A stretch of 64,000 nt of DNA from Sphingomonadaceae bacterium (GTDB lineage: Bacteria > Pseudomonadota > Alphaproteobacteria > Sphingomonadales > Sphingomonadaceae). The stretch is taken from contig CANGJI010000001.1 in the NCBI GenBank assembly GCA_947454135.1, positions 1 to 64,000 of the forward strand. The letters are read 5' to 3'. Within the stretch, counting starts at the first letter, position 1. Each line of letters starts with the position of its first letter. The notes under the pieces were generated by a model. The model saw nothing but the letters and a program-made list of their open reading frames with translations, made no database searches and had not been told where the DNA came from. Positions 31,351 to 40,236 of the stretch are shown in pieces. The position numbers were made by a program, and so were the translations under genes.

Positions 31351-31841
31351 TATGAAAGTCCCTTGCTGCGGCGGCTGAGCAGCACCAGAATCAGCGCCGC
31401 GCTGGATATTGAAATCAGGAAATTGAATCCCGCAAGACTAACCCCGAACAAGGTCCAGGCGGGCGTATCGCACCGGATCAGCGGGGCATTCATGATCGAA
31501 GCCAGAGGGTCGTTGCCGAGGCTGGTCGAAGAACACGCTGTCGGCCCCTGCCACCAGCCGTACTCAACTCCGGCATGGAAAGCGCCGATGGCCCCGCTGA
31601 CGCCAATGCTGAGACCTGCCAGCAAGACCAACGCCCCACCAAGCCGGGTTCCGCGCGTGGCAAGCGCGCCGAGCGCAAGGACGATCGCCGCAAAGTGGGG
31701 GTAGCGCTGCCACCAGCACATATCGCACGGCGCGAGGCCGAAGCCATACTGCGCCACGTAAACGGCAGCGATCAGAGCGCTGGGGACGACAAGTGCGAGC
31801 AGGTATGCTGCCTGCGCAGAGCTGTTGGCCAACTTCGCCAT
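31350..31841 (-). CDS. dsbB: Disulfide bond formation protein B
   Basis: DsbB reoxidises DsbA and passes electrons to ubiquinone. The 163-residue protein has four predicted membrane helices; the first periplasmic CxxC is in LAPCDMCWWQRYPH, and the second pair is in TACSSTSLGNDP and PLIRCDTPAW. The ATG at 31841 begins MAKLANSSAQAAYLLAL, 4 bp after the ctpA stop; the longer track start overlaps ctpA. No dsbA is next to it. Its stop overlaps the coq7 start. Confidence 0.92.
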   Translation of the reverse strand: MAKLANSSAQAAYLLALVVPSALIAAVYVAQYGFGLAPCDMCWWQRYPHFAAIVLALGALATRGTRLGGALVLLAGLSIGVSGAIGAFHAGVEYGWWQGPTACSSTSLGNDPLASIMNAPLIRCDTPAWTLFGVSLAGFNFLISISSAALILVLLSRRSKGLS

Positions 31842-31845
31842 GGGA

Positions 31846-33186
31846 TCAACGCTTGCGCGCAGCCAGCGCCTGCGGAGCTGTCCGCCCGAGCGTCTGCAGC
31901 GCATAATACAGTTGGAAGTCGTCGATGCCCTTCGCCTTGAGTTCCTCGGGCGTCATCTTGAATCGCGGGTCCTGCACCTTGTCACGCTCGAGATCCTTGT
32001 CATCCTTGATCTCGTTGATCAGATGCCCGCGCAGATCGCTCTCGCGGTAGAAGCGCTGCGCGCGTTTGCGCAGGTCAGGGTCGGATATTTGCGGCACTGC
32101 GATGTCAGGATCGATCCCGCCTTCCTGGACCGAACGCCCGGATGGGGTGTAATACCGCGCAGTCGTGAGCTTGAGGGCGGTATCGCGGGTAAGCGGCATG
32201 AGCGTCTGGACGCTACCCTTGCCAAAGCTGCGCTGCCCCATCAGCACAGCGCGGTGCTGATCCTGCAGAGCACCGGCGACGATCTCGGACGCCGAGGCCG
32301 ACCCTTCGTTGATCAGGACGACCATCGGGATACCCTTGGCGATATCTCCCGGAGTCATCGATTCGGCACTGTAGGTCTCGCTGTCGCGCGCATAGCGACC
32401 ACGCTGAGAGACGATCACGCCATGATCAAGGAACAGGTCGGACAAGGCGACGGCCTGATCGAGCAGCCCGCCCGGATTGCCGCGCAGGTCGAGGATCAGC
32501 CCAGTAACCCGGCCGCCTGTCTTGGCCTTGATCTGCTTGAACGCATCGAGTGCTTCGCTGCCAACGTTGGCGCTGAAGCTCGAAACGGAGATTACGCCGA
32601 CACTACCCTCGACCTTCCAGTCGACCGGCTTCAGTTCGATGATCTGCCGTGTAATCTTGACTTCGATCGGCTCGTCACGGCCCGACCGGAACAGGGTAAG
32701 GCTGATGGTCGTGCCAGGAGGTCCGCGCATCTGGTCGACAGCTTCATCCAGCGTACCGCCGTAGATCAGCTTGCCGTTGATGTGTGTGATGTAGTCGCCA
32801 GCCTTTACCCCAGCGGCGTCAGCCGGGCTGCCCTTGGTAGGCGCAATCACCTTGACGGCGCCGTCGTCCATCGTGACCGAGAGGCCGAGGCCGCCGTAGG
32901 AACCGTCCGTCTGCGTACGCAGGTTCTCAAAATCGCGGGCATCGAGATAGGAACTGTGCGGATCAAGCGCGGCCAGCATCCCGTTGATAGCGCCCTTGAT
33001 CAGCTTGTCGTCATCGACTGGCTCGACGTAGCTCGTCTTGATCCGCTCATAGACTGCCATAAGCTTGCTGAACTCAGGTCCGGAGCGGGCATCGACGGCG
33101 GCGAGACAGGCGGTGGTCGCCGGCAGCAAGGCAACGGCACTGACCAACGCAGTGACACGCAGCAAGGGAACGAACTTCAACGCCAT
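31846..33186 (-). CDS. ctpA: Carboxyl-terminal processing protease CtpA (S41)
   Basis: This 446-residue periplasmic tail-specific protease has a signal sequence at the N-terminus (MALKFVPLLRVTALVSAVAL) and a possible lipid-type Cys at TAC. A PDZ domain (about 85-170) contains GGLGLSVTMDDGAV, and the S41 core has the nucleophile serine in EGSASASEIVAGAL and the general-base lysine in SFGKGSVQTL. In proteobacteria such proteases trim peptidoglycan hydrolases and their regulators. It follows envC in the same operon, the common arrangement, and precedes dsbB by 4 bp. Confidence 0.95.
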   Translation of the reverse strand: MALKFVPLLRVTALVSAVALLPATTACLAAVDARSGPEFSKLMAVYERIKTSYVEPVDDDKLIKGAINGMLAALDPHSSYLDARDFENLRTQTDGSYGGLGLSVTMDDGAVKVIAPTKGSPADAAGVKAGDYITHINGKLIYGGTLDEAVDQMRGPPGTTISLTLFRSGRDEPIEVKITRQIIELKPVDWKVEGSVGVISVSSFSANVGSEALDAFKQIKAKTGGRVTGLILDLRGNPGGLLDQAVALSDLFLDHGVIVSQRGRYARDSETYSAESMTPGDIAKGIPMVVLINEGSASASEIVAGALQDQHRAVLMGQRSFGKGSVQTLMPLTRDTALKLTTARYYTPSGRSVQEGGIDPDIAVPQISDPDLRKRAQRFYRESDLRGHLINEIKDDKDLERDKVQDPRFKMTPEELKAKGIDDFQLYYALQTLGRTAPQALAARKR

Positions 33187-33282
33187 GATCGTCTTTCGGC
33201 AGTGGAGGCAGAGCCTTGAACTTGCTTCTATAGAGCCGCGACGATTAACGCCAGATGGGCCGGCGCCATGCCGAAAGGGCAA

Positions 33283-34491
33283 TCAGCGCCCGATCATGGC
33301 CAGCGGATTGACCGGAACTCCATCCTTGCGCAGTTCAATCGTAATGGTCGGCCGACCGGGGCCCGCAAGGCCGAGCGGTGATCCCTGCAGAACTTTTGCC
33401 GCGACGGTGACGTCAAGTCGCCCGAGATTGGTGATCAATGATGTCCAGCCGTCATCGTGATCGATGATGACAATGCGTCCGAAGCCCCGGTAATCGCCGG
33501 CAAAGGCAACACGGCCGGCTGCCGGTGCAACGACCTGCGCACCCGCCGCCGGCGCCAAGGTTACGCCAATCGAGCGTGTTGCACCCGTCGCATCGCCGAA
33601 GCCGCTTACGATGCGGCCACTGACCGGCATGATCCAAGCGAGGGCGCCTGCCACTGGACGTGAGGGCACCTTCTCGTCGACCACCAGCATTGATCCGGGG
33701 CGATCAGGGCGCGGGACCGGTCCGGGCAAGGCGGCGAGTTGGTTGCGCAAGGCGCCATCGGCCTGCAGGCGCTCCATGAGCGCAGCGATGTCCCGGGTGT
33801 CTTCAGCCAAGGCGAGGGCCCGATCGGCTTCCCGGCTGGCAACGCCTTGCGCACTGCGCGATGCGATGCGCTGACGGCTTTCGACCGCGATCAGTTGCTT
33901 ACGCCGGAGATTCAGACCCTCTTCGCTCGCCTTCAGCGTCGCAGCAGCGCGCCGCGCCTTGTCCTGCAGTTGTCGACCGCGCACGATTTCCGAACGTAGC
34001 CCGGCAGTCCGGCGCTGGACTTCGGGGAGCATCGTTTCAAGCACGGCGCGTAAGTAGACCGTCTCACGCAGCGTATCGGCACGCATCAGGCTAAAGACGA
34101 GCGGGCGGCGCGACATCAGTTGCAACGCAGCTGTCAGACGCACCACTGGCTCCTGGCGCTGCGCAATACGGAGCCGCAATGCCGCGCGTTGCCGGTCAAT
34201 CTCGCGCACACTCGCTTGCGCAATCGCGATTTCGGCCTCGGACTGCTGGATCCGCGCAGCGACTGCAGCAGCTTCGCTTGCGGTCCGGTCAGCGGCCGCG
34301 GTGGCGCGCCGCGCTGCCTCTTCCAAAGCATCGCCTCGATTGCGCGCTTCCGCCAAGGCCTGCGAGGCACGGCGCAGTGCATCCCCGGCCTGATCTGCGC
34401 TTTCGAACGGGGCGTCCTGCGCAAGGCTCTGCCAGCCCGCAAGGCAGGCAAGCGCCAAGAGCATGGCATAAAAAGCCATGCGTGGCGTCAT
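33283..34491 (-). CDS. envC: EnvC-like murein hydrolase activator (degenerate M23/LytM)
   Basis: This is a protein of about 400 residues with a signal peptide (MTPRMAFYAMLLALACLAGW), a long coiled-coil region (about 30-250) and a C-terminal LytM fold (IMPVSGRIVSGFGDATGATR). The zinc ligands are missing: the usual HxGxD motif is replaced by SIGVTLAP, and HxH by ITIELRK. It is therefore probably an activator of cell-wall amidases, as E. coli EnvC is, not an enzyme. The start is uncertain among 34503, 34491 and 34479; all overlap or abut the rlmH stop. Confidence 0.88.
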   Translation of the reverse strand: MTPRMAFYAMLLALACLAGWQSLAQDAPFESADQAGDALRRASQALAEARNRGDALEEAARRATAAADRTASEAAAVAARIQQSEAEIAIAQASVREIDRQRAALRLRIAQRQEPVVRLTAALQLMSRRPLVFSLMRADTLRETVYLRAVLETMLPEVQRRTAGLRSEIVRGRQLQDKARRAAATLKASEEGLNLRRKQLIAVESRQRIASRSAQGVASREADRALALAEDTRDIAALMERLQADGALRNQLAALPGPVPRPDRPGSMLVVDEKVPSRPVAGALAWIMPVSGRIVSGFGDATGATRSIGVTLAPAAGAQVVAPAAGRVAFAGDYRGFGRIVIIDHDDGWTSLITNLGRLDVTVAAKVLQGSPLGLAGPGRPTITIELRKDGVPVNPLAMIGR

Positions 34492-34495
34492 GGCC

Positions 34496-34921
34496 TCAAC
34501 CATCGCGATGGTAAGGGTGCCCGGAGAGGATGCTGGTGGCCCGCCAGAGCTGCTCGGCGAGCATTGCCCGCGCCAGCATGTGCGGCCACGTGGCAGCGCC
34601 AAATGCGAGCAAGAGATCCGCACCATCTCTTAATGCAGCGTCGTGACCGTCGGCGGCGCCGATCAGAAATCGAACCTCACGCACGCCTTCGTCGCGCCAC
34701 CGGCCCAGAATTTCAGAGAATGCGGTGGACGCCAACTGCCTGCCCCGCTCGTCCAGCGCCACGGTGCGCACCGGCGTGGCGGTAGGGATCGGCACTGAAC
34801 CCCCGCGATCCGGCAGTTCGGTTACCTTGAAGCCCCAGCTGATCCGACGCGCGTAGCGGTCAACGAGTTCGGCTTCGGGCGAACGACCGATCTTTCCTCG
34901 GGCAATCACATGGAGCAGCAT
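34496..34921 (-). CDS. rlmH: 23S rRNA pseudouridine(1915) N3-methyltransferase
   Basis: RlmH is a SPOUT-class enzyme that methylates pseudouridine 1915 in helix 69 of 23S rRNA. The 141 residues start MLLHVIARGKIGRSPEAEL, include ALDERGRQLASTAFSEIL, and carry the knot motif VREVRFLIGAADGHD and the C-terminal LAEQLWRATSILSGHPYH. Length is near the family norm. It sits after rsfS, the usual neighbour, and its end meets the envC start. Confidence 0.95.
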   Translation of the reverse strand: MLLHVIARGKIGRSPEAELVDRYARRISWGFKVTELPDRGGSVPIPTATPVRTVALDERGRQLASTAFSEILGRWRDEGVREVRFLIGAADGHDAALRDGADLLLAFGAATWPHMLARAMLAEQLWRATSILSGHPYHRDG

Positions 34922-34995
34922 GGCGTTGCCCTAGCCCAGAAAAGCGACGCAATGAATCCCCGCATTTCCGGATCTGTGGAGGGCACAGCCTGAGG

Positions 34996-35424
34996 TCAGG
35001 CTGCTCCTTGGTCCCCAAACGCCCACATGCGCTCAAGATTGTAGAAGCTGCGCACTTCCGGACGGAACAGATGGACGACGATATCGCCAGCGTCGATCAA
35101 TACCCAGTCTGCCGCGGGCAGGCCTTCGATCCGGACAAGGCCGAACCCACCCTGCTTGATCCGCTCGGCCAGCTTTTGCGCCATGGAGGCCACCTGACGG
35201 GTTGAACGACCCGAAGCGATCACCATGTAATCAGCAACCGAGCTTTTCCCCTCGAGCGGGATCGTGACGATCTCCTGCGCCTGATCGTCGTCGAGCGAGC
35301 GCAGTACCAGTTCCAGAACGGATCCTGGCGCAGCATCCACCGATCCGGACGCGGAACTGGAGGCGATGCCGGAATCGACCGGCAGAGGCTGTGGGCTTGT
35401 CATCGGTGTGTAGATGGTCTCCAT
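34996..35424 (-). CDS. rsfS: Ribosome silencing factor
   Basis: RsfS (formerly Iojap/YbeB) binds L14 of the 50S subunit and blocks subunit joining when nutrients are short. The 142-residue form has an extra Ser/Pro-rich N-terminus of about 35 residues, then the conserved domain LELVLRSLDDDQAQEIVTI, SVADYMVIASGRSTRQVASM, and DWVLIDAGDIVVHLFRPEVR ending YNLERMW. The start may be 35424 or the ATG at 35403. It lies between nadD and rlmH, the order seen widely in bacteria. Confidence 0.93.
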   Translation of the reverse strand: METIYTPMTSPQPLPVDSGIASSSASGSVDAAPGSVLELVLRSLDDDQAQEIVTIPLEGKSSVADYMVIASGRSTRQVASMAQKLAERIKQGGFGLVRIEGLPAADWVLIDAGDIVVHLFRPEVRSFYNLERMWAFGDQGAA

Positions 35425-35504
35425 GGCTTAAGGTTCAATCATCCTGAGTTGAGTGGTAGAGGCCGATCGATCGCGACCGATTGCAAGTAGGTTGAGGCAG
35501 ACGC

Positions 35505-36197
35505 TCAAAGCGTCCTCGTCCGGGCTGGCGCCACGACGGGGCGATTCGTCAGCATGTCGCGCTGATGTAGTGCTTCGGCGCGACGATACCACTCAGGATC
35601 AGCAGCACGGATCGCCGTGGCCGATCGGGCATCGGGGTCAAATCGCAGGATGACCAGCGCCGGGGCGCTCCGCTTTGCGCCGATGAAATCCTGACTGTGC
35701 CGCCGGCGCCAGCGGCGCAGCCACGCCATGGCGGGGCTCGCCAAGGCTGCGCCATCATACCCCGGACGCGCGACAACGGCAATCGGCATCTCGCGCGCGA
35801 TCTGCCGCCAACAGCGCCAGCGGTGGAACTGCGCAAGATTGTCGGTTCCCATGAGCCAGACAAACCGTCGCCGTGGGTAGCGTCGCTTCAGTTTGCGAAG
35901 GGTATCGATGGTATAGCGGGCCCGGAGCTCGGCTTCGATCGCCGTCACTCGGATAGGAGCACCACGCGCGACTTTTCGCGCCGAGGCAAAGCGTGCCTCG
36001 AGTGGTGCCATCCCGGCGACGGGCTTGAGCACATTGCCGGGAGATACCAGCCACCACACCTCGTCCAGCCCCAGCGCGCCGAGTGCAAAGAGACTGATTC
36101 GGCGATGCGCGCCGTGTGCAGGATTGAAGCTGCCACCAAGCAGGCCGGTAAGCACGGGGTTCAGGGGCGAATCTGCCCAGTGCCAAGGACGAGCCAC
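35505..36197 (-). CDS. nadD: Nicotinate-nucleotide adenylyltransferase
   Basis: NadD adenylates nicotinate mononucleotide to deamido-NAD in NAD synthesis. The nucleotidyltransferase motif [19 protein letters not shown] is near the start, with [27 protein letters not shown] and the C-terminal SATAIRA (the ISSTxIR motif equivalent). The track start is a GTG at 36197 that overlaps the proA end by 37 bp; a GTG at 36155, just before the core motif, is an equally good start and would not overlap. Confidence 0.92.
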   Translation of the reverse strand: MARPWHWADSPLNPVLTGLLGGSFNPAHGAHRRISLFALGALGLDEVWWLVSPGNVLKPVAGMAPLEARFASARKVARGAPIRVTAIEAELRARYTIDTLRKLKRRYPRRRFVWLMGTDNLAQFHRWRCWRQIAREMPIAVVARPGYDGAALASPAMAWLRRWRRRHSQDFIGAKRSAPALVILRFDPDARSATAIRAADPEWYRRAEALHQRDMLTNRPVVAPARTRTL

Positions 36198-37468
36198 TTG
36201 TAGGTGGTCAGACCTTCGAGAGCGACCGGGCCGCGCGCATGGAGCCGCCCAGTGGCAATACCGATTTCCGCGCCGAGTCCGAACTCGCCGCCATCGGCAA
36301 ACTGGCTTGAGGCGTTGTGAATCACGATGGCGCTGTCGACCTCGGACAGGAACCGCGCCGCAGCCTCCTCATCGGCAGTCACTATGGCATCGGTATGTCC
36401 GGAGGCATGGCGCGCTATGTGCGCCAGCGCGCCATCCAGCCCATCCACGATCGCGACCGAGAGTATCGCTTCAAGATACTCGGTATCCCAGTCGGACGCA
36501 TCGGCGGGCTTGATCCGGGGGTCGATTGCGCAAGCCCGAGCATCGCCGCGCAGTTCGCAGCCCGCTTCGAGCAATGGCGCAACCAACCCGTGCGGATCAG
36601 AAAACTGGGCATCGACCAGAAGGGTTTCCATTGAACCGCAAATCCCGGTCCGTCGCATTTTCGCGTTCAGCGCAATATCGCTCGCCATGGCGGGCTCTGC
36701 CTGGCGATCAATATAGGTGTGGTTGATCCCGTCGAGATGCGCGAGCACAGGCACGCGGGCATCGGCCTGGACGCGTGCGACCAGGCTCTTCCCGCCACGG
36801 GGGACGATCATGTCGATCAAACCGCTGGCTGCCAGCATGGCCCCGACAGCTGCGCGGTCCTGCGTGGGCATCAGTTGCACGACTTCGGCAGGGACACCGC
36901 CCTCCACAAGGCCTGCAACCAGCGCTGTGTGGATTGCGCGATTGGAACGCGCAGCCTCACTACCGCCCCGAAGCAGTGCGGCATTGCCTGAACGCACGCA
37001 GAGCGCAGCGGCATCAGCGGTCACGTTCGGGCGGCTTTCGTAAATGATCCCGATCAGACCGATCGGCACCCGCACGCGGCGCAGGACCATGCCATTTGGA
37101 CGCCGGGTTTCATCGATGATTTGGCCTACTGGGTCATCGAGATTGGCGACCTGCTCGACTGCATCAGCCATCGAATCGATCCGCGCCGGATCGAGCCTCA
37201 ACCGGTCCACCATGGCGGACGACAGGCCAGCTGCCTTGCCATCAACGACATCAAGGGCATTTGCTTCCAAAATCGCTGGTGCGGCGCGCCGAAGAGCGGC
37301 TGCGCCTAACCGAAGCGCCTGCGCACGCTGAGCGGACGGCATGGTTGCAAGCACGCGCTGCGCGGAGCGGCCTGCGCGGGCGAGGCCCAGCACAAGAGCC
37401 GGCACATCGAGAGCAGCTTCATCGACGGAAGGATCAACGGCTGATTCAGGCGAAACGAGTGCGTTCAT
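36161..37468 (-). CDS. proA: Gamma-glutamyl phosphate reductase
   Basis: ProA reduces glutamyl-5-phosphate to glutamate semialdehyde in proline synthesis. The 435 residues show the family [35 protein letters not shown], and the catalytic cysteine in [16 protein letters not shown]; the C-terminal [20 protein letters not shown] and LTTYKWLV are standard. The first 25 residues are a poorly conserved extension. It appears to be the first gene of a long collinear block (nadD, rsfS, rlmH, envC, ctpA, dsbB, coq7). proB is not nearby. Confidence 0.96.
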   Translation of the reverse strand: MNALVSPESAVDPSVDEAALDVPALVLGLARAGRSAQRVLATMPSAQRAQALRLGAAALRRAAPAILEANALDVVDGKAAGLSSAMVDRLRLDPARIDSMADAVEQVANLDDPVGQIIDETRRPNGMVLRRVRVPIGLIGIIYESRPNVTADAAALCVRSGNAALLRGGSEAARSNRAIHTALVAGLVEGGVPAEVVQLMPTQDRAAVGAMLAASGLIDMIVPRGGKSLVARVQADARVPVLAHLDGINHTYIDRQAEPAMASDIALNAKMRRTGICGSMETLLVDAQFSDPHGLVAPLLEAGCELRGDARACAIDPRIKPADASDWDTEYLEAILSVAIVDGLDGALAHIARHASGHTDAIVTADEEAAARFLSEVDSAIVIHNASSQFADGGEFGLGAEIGIATGRLHARGPVALEGLTTYKWLVLGTGQIRP

Positions 37469-37533
37469 GGGCGGCCCTTACCACCACCGGCCAAACCTGT
37501 CAGCCGGAATGGCGCAGGAGCAAGATGGCCCGT

Positions 37534-37658
37534 CGATTCGCTAACAATTAACCCTTACCGAAGGGATTGATCGGTCCGATCTGCGGCAGTAACTCGGTCA
37601 AATATACAGCTCGTCTACGGCGAAGCACGATTCATCTTGCGACGAGGGCAATGGATTC
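37534..37658. promoter_or_regulatory. Cluster of GANTC (CcrM) sites with a CtrA-like half-site
   Basis: Three GATTC sites (37534-37538, 37629-37633, 37654-37658) lie within 125 bp, and TTAACC (37548-37553) follows CTAACA. In alphaproteobacteria GANTC is methylated by CcrM and TTAACC is part of the CtrA consensus. The region separates proA (minus) from the M23/bactofilin genes (plus), so it could serve either. Cell-cycle control is inferred. Confidence 0.4.
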
Positions 37659-37706
37659 GACCCTTATAGCCGGCGCGACTATGCGACGGCCTCCCACAAG
37701 ACGACA

Positions 37707-38957
37707 GTGCAGAGCGCAGGGACGGGGGTCGCTATCTTACCATTAACAACTCGGTCCAAGGCGGGTCCGCCGGGTGATGGCGGTCGTCCGTCATCCCGGT
37801 GGCAAGCGCTTGTCGAGCGAGTTCGCAACTGGTTCCCCGACCGCGAATTCTTCATGCGCTCAAATGGGCACGTCCGCTTCATCCGGGTTTCTGCACAACT
37901 GCAGATGCGCCTCGCGGGAGCCATTGCGGCAGCCGTTTTCGTATGGGTTCTGATGATGGGATGGATGCTCATCAGTCAGGCTATCGCTGTCTACAATCAG
38001 GCCTCGCTGCTTGAGCGTGAGGCGGCCGTCGCCACCGCAGAGAGCCGCGTTGCCCAATACAGATCCGGCCTCGGCTCAGTTGCTGCTGATCTCTCAAAGC
38101 GTCAGGATTTCATCGAAAAGAGCATACAAGGCGCTATCGGCCCACTGCCCAGTACGCTTCCTTCCGGCACAGTGTCAGACAGCACCGAAGAAGCTGGCAA
38201 GACCGTGCGCAAAATCTCCATGATCCTGCCCGAGGCGACCGGCCTCGCTCAGGTAGAGGCACGCCAATTGGCCTTCATTGAAGCGCTCACCCGCTATGCC
38301 GACATGCGTTCGGCCCGCGCGGAGATGGCCATGCGCCGCCTTGGTCTTAATCCTCAAGTCGTGACAGCAGCCGATCGCAGCGCGATGGGCGGCCCCCTGA
38401 TACCGATGTCCACCGGACCCGGCAGCAAACTGGACCCGCGGTTTGCCCGATTTGGAGCCAGCCTCGCCCGCATGAGCGCAATCGAGCAAGCGCTCGTCCG
38501 CATTCCCAATACGCTCCCGGCCAGCCTGGACTATATTTCCAGCGGGTTTGGCTATCGCGTCGATCCCTTCACCGGGGGCGGGGCCTTCCATGCTGGTCTC
38601 GATTTCCGCGGCCCGATCGGTGCGCCGATCCTCGCCGCAGCGGCTGGTACAGTGAGCTTCACAGGCGTTAAGCAGGGCTACGGCAACTGCGTTGAAATCA
38701 GCCATGGCAACGGATTGCTGACACGCTACGCCCACATGTCACGGATCGTCGCCCGAGTGGGGCAAGTCGTTGGTCCGGGTCGCATGATTGGCGCAATTGG
38801 CAGCACTGGCCGTTCGACCGGGCCCCATTTGCATTTCGAAGTGCGGATCGCCGATCGTCCGGTCGATCCGCGACCGTTTTTGGAGGCGATGCCGCATGTT
38901 TTCCAAAAAGCCAACGCCGGGCCCGGACGCGGTCACCCGGACAGCCGGGCAAGGTAA
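37707..38957 (+). CDS. M23 family peptidoglycan endopeptidase, bactofilin partner
   Basis: This 416-residue membrane-anchored LytM/M23 peptidase has a basic cytoplasmic N-terminus, one helix (LAGAIAAAVFVWVLMMGWML, about 70-90), a coiled-coil stalk, and the catalytic domain near the end. Zinc and catalytic residues are intact: GAFHAGLDFRG and GPHLHFEVR. Such peptidases cut peptidoglycan crosslinks and, in several bacteria, work with bactofilins to shape the cell. The start is a GTG at 37707; an ATG at 37854 is possible but would drop the conserved REFF segment. Its 3' end overlaps the bactofilin gene by 62 bp. Confidence 0.92.
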   Translation: MQSAGTGVAILPLTTRSKAGPPGDGGRPSSRWQALVERVRNWFPDREFFMRSNGHVRFIRVSAQLQMRLAGAIAAAVFVWVLMMGWMLISQAIAVYNQASLLEREAAVATAESRVAQYRSGLGSVAADLSKRQDFIEKSIQGAIGPLPSTLPSGTVSDSTEEAGKTVRKISMILPEATGLAQVEARQLAFIEALTRYADMRSARAEMAMRRLGLNPQVVTAADRSAMGGPLIPMSTGPGSKLDPRFARFGASLARMSAIEQALVRIPNTLPASLDYISSGFGYRVDPFTGGGAFHAGLDFRGPIGAPILAAAAGTVSFTGVKQGYGNCVEISHGNGLLTRYAHMSRIVARVGQVVGPGRMIGAIGSTGRSTGPHLHFEVRIADRPVDPRPFLEAMPHVFQKANAGPGRGHPDSRAR

Positions 38958-39318
38958 CCCGATGGCGACACCGACCTTCTCAGTGCTCGGGGCCGATCTC
39001 GCTGTGAAGGGCGACATCACCGCAAGCGCAGAGCTTCACATCGATGGCCATATCGAAGGCGACATAACCTGCGCCGGCCTCGTGCAAGGGGAAGCCAGCT
39101 CGATCCAAGGCGCGATTCGCGCGCAGAGCGCTCGCCTTGCCGGGACCGTTCGCGGCGGCATCGCAGTGAACCAACTCGTGGTGCTCAAGACCGCCCGGAT
39201 CCATGGCGACGTGACGTACGATATCCTGACGATCGAGCAGGGCGCACATATCGACGGCCTGCTGAGGCATGGGCTTGAGCCTGCGGAAAGCGAAACAACG
39301 CTGGAGTCTGCCAGCTGA
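38896..39318 (+). CDS. Bactofilin (polymer-forming cytoskeletal protein)
   Basis: This 140-residue protein folds as the right-handed beta-helix of bactofilins, which polymerise without nucleotide and localise cell-wall enzymes. The N-terminal MFSKKPTPGPD is the typical short membrane-binding tail; the helix repeats follow: SVLGADLAVKGDITASAEL, HIDGHIEGDITCAG, VVLKTARIHGDVTYD, LTIEQGAHIDG. The ATG at 38896 has GGAGG 9 nt upstream and lies inside the M23 gene in another frame. The overlap couples the two genes, as in other M23-bactofilin pairs. Confidence 0.92.
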   Translation: MFSKKPTPGPDAVTRTAGQGNPMATPTFSVLGADLAVKGDITASAELHIDGHIEGDITCAGLVQGEASSIQGAIRAQSARLAGTVRGGIAVNQLVVLKTARIHGDVTYDILTIEQGAHIDGLLRHGLEPAESETTLESAS

Positions 39319-39323
39319 CAAAA

Positions 39324-39346
39324 AACCCCTCCCGCGAGGGAGGGGT
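39324..39346. terminator. Terminator shared by bactofilin and trcR
   Basis: The stem AACCCCTCCC/GGGAGGGGTT with a GCGA-type loop has an AAAAAA run on its left side. On the minus strand this gives a strong hairpin plus TTTTTT, ending trcR. From the plus side it has only a short TT tail, so it is weaker there. Confidence 0.85.
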
Positions 39347-39393
39347 TCATGTAAGCCAATGCCGCCAATGAAATGGCGGCATGTGCGCCGCAA

Positions 39394-40101
39394 TCAGCTG
39401 TCGGACAGTCCTTCAGCCCGGCGCGCTTCTAGCCATGCGGCGGCTTCAGCCTCCTGCGCGGCCTGCGATGCAGCCTTGGCCTGTGCCTCACGCTCAGCGC
39501 GCAGTTCTTCGATCAGCGCTTCACGATCGCTGCCTAGACGCAGGTTGTTCGCAGTGTCGTCTTCCTCGATCCCGGCGCGTTTGGCTGCCTTGGCAACAAG
39601 CGCATCGAGCTCGCGCTGCGAGCACAGACCAAGCGTAACCGGGTCTTTCGGATTGATGTTGGAAATGTTCCAGTGGCTGCGGTCACGAATTGCAGCAATG
39701 GTATTGCGCGTGGTGCCGATTAGCTTGCCGATCTGCGCATCCGAGATTTCGGGGTGGTGGCGCAGGATCCAAGCGATTCCGTCGGGCTTGTCCTGGCGCT
39801 TGGAGACTGGCGTGTAGCGTGGGCCCTTGGTGCGGCTGACCGAGATCGGCGCCTTCTGCATGCGCAGACGATAATCGGGGTTGGCCTGCCCGCGCTCGAT
39901 CTCGCTCTGGGTCAATTCTCCAGAATGTACAGGATCGCGGCCAGTATACTTGGCGCCGGCAAGATCATCGGCCATGGCCTGCACTTCGAGAATATGCAGT
40001 CCACAGAACTCGGCAATCTGCTCGAAGGTCAGCGCGGTGTTGTCGACAAGCCACGACGCCGTGGCATGGGGCATCAGTGGAAAAGTTGACTGGTTGCTCA
40101 A
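39394..40101 (-). CDS. trcR: Cell-cycle transcriptional regulator TrcR (DUF1013)
   Basis: This 235-residue alphaproteobacterial protein belongs to the DUF1013/TrcR family, reported as a cell-cycle-linked regulator that binds RNA polymerase. The N-terminal half has the family core FPLMPHATASWLVDNTALTF and EQIAEFCGLHILEVQAMADD; the second helix-turn-helix-like unit is HPEISDAQIGKLIGTTRNTI followed by AIRDRSHWN. The C-terminus is a Glu/Ala-rich charged helix. It is convergent with bactofilin across a shared terminator. Confidence 0.9.
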   Translation of the reverse strand: MSNQSTFPLMPHATASWLVDNTALTFEQIAEFCGLHILEVQAMADDLAGAKYTGRDPVHSGELTQSEIERGQANPDYRLRMQKAPISVSRTKGPRYTPVSKRQDKPDGIAWILRHHPEISDAQIGKLIGTTRNTIAAIRDRSHWNISNINPKDPVTLGLCSQRELDALVAKAAKRAGIEEDDTANNLRLGSDREALIEELRAEREAQAKAASQAAQEAEAAAWLEARRAEGLSDS

Positions 40102-40125
40102 GGGGAGCCCCTCCGGACAGCGAAA

Positions 40126-40156
40126 ACAATAAGGGCCGCCCCTTGCGGAGCGGCCA
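40126..40156 (-). terminator. Terminator after the PIG3-type quinone oxidoreductase
   Basis: On the minus strand GGCCGCTCC-gcaa-GGGGCGGCC is followed by CTTATTGTTTT. It lies between the oxidoreductase (upstream on this strand) and trcR, so the two are separate units. Confidence 0.8.
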
Positions 40157-40236
40157 TCGTGCCCGCGATGTAGGCCACAGGGCTGCTTACGGCAAGCCCA
40201 TTCCCGTCGATTCGAATGCGAAGACCACCTCGCCGC

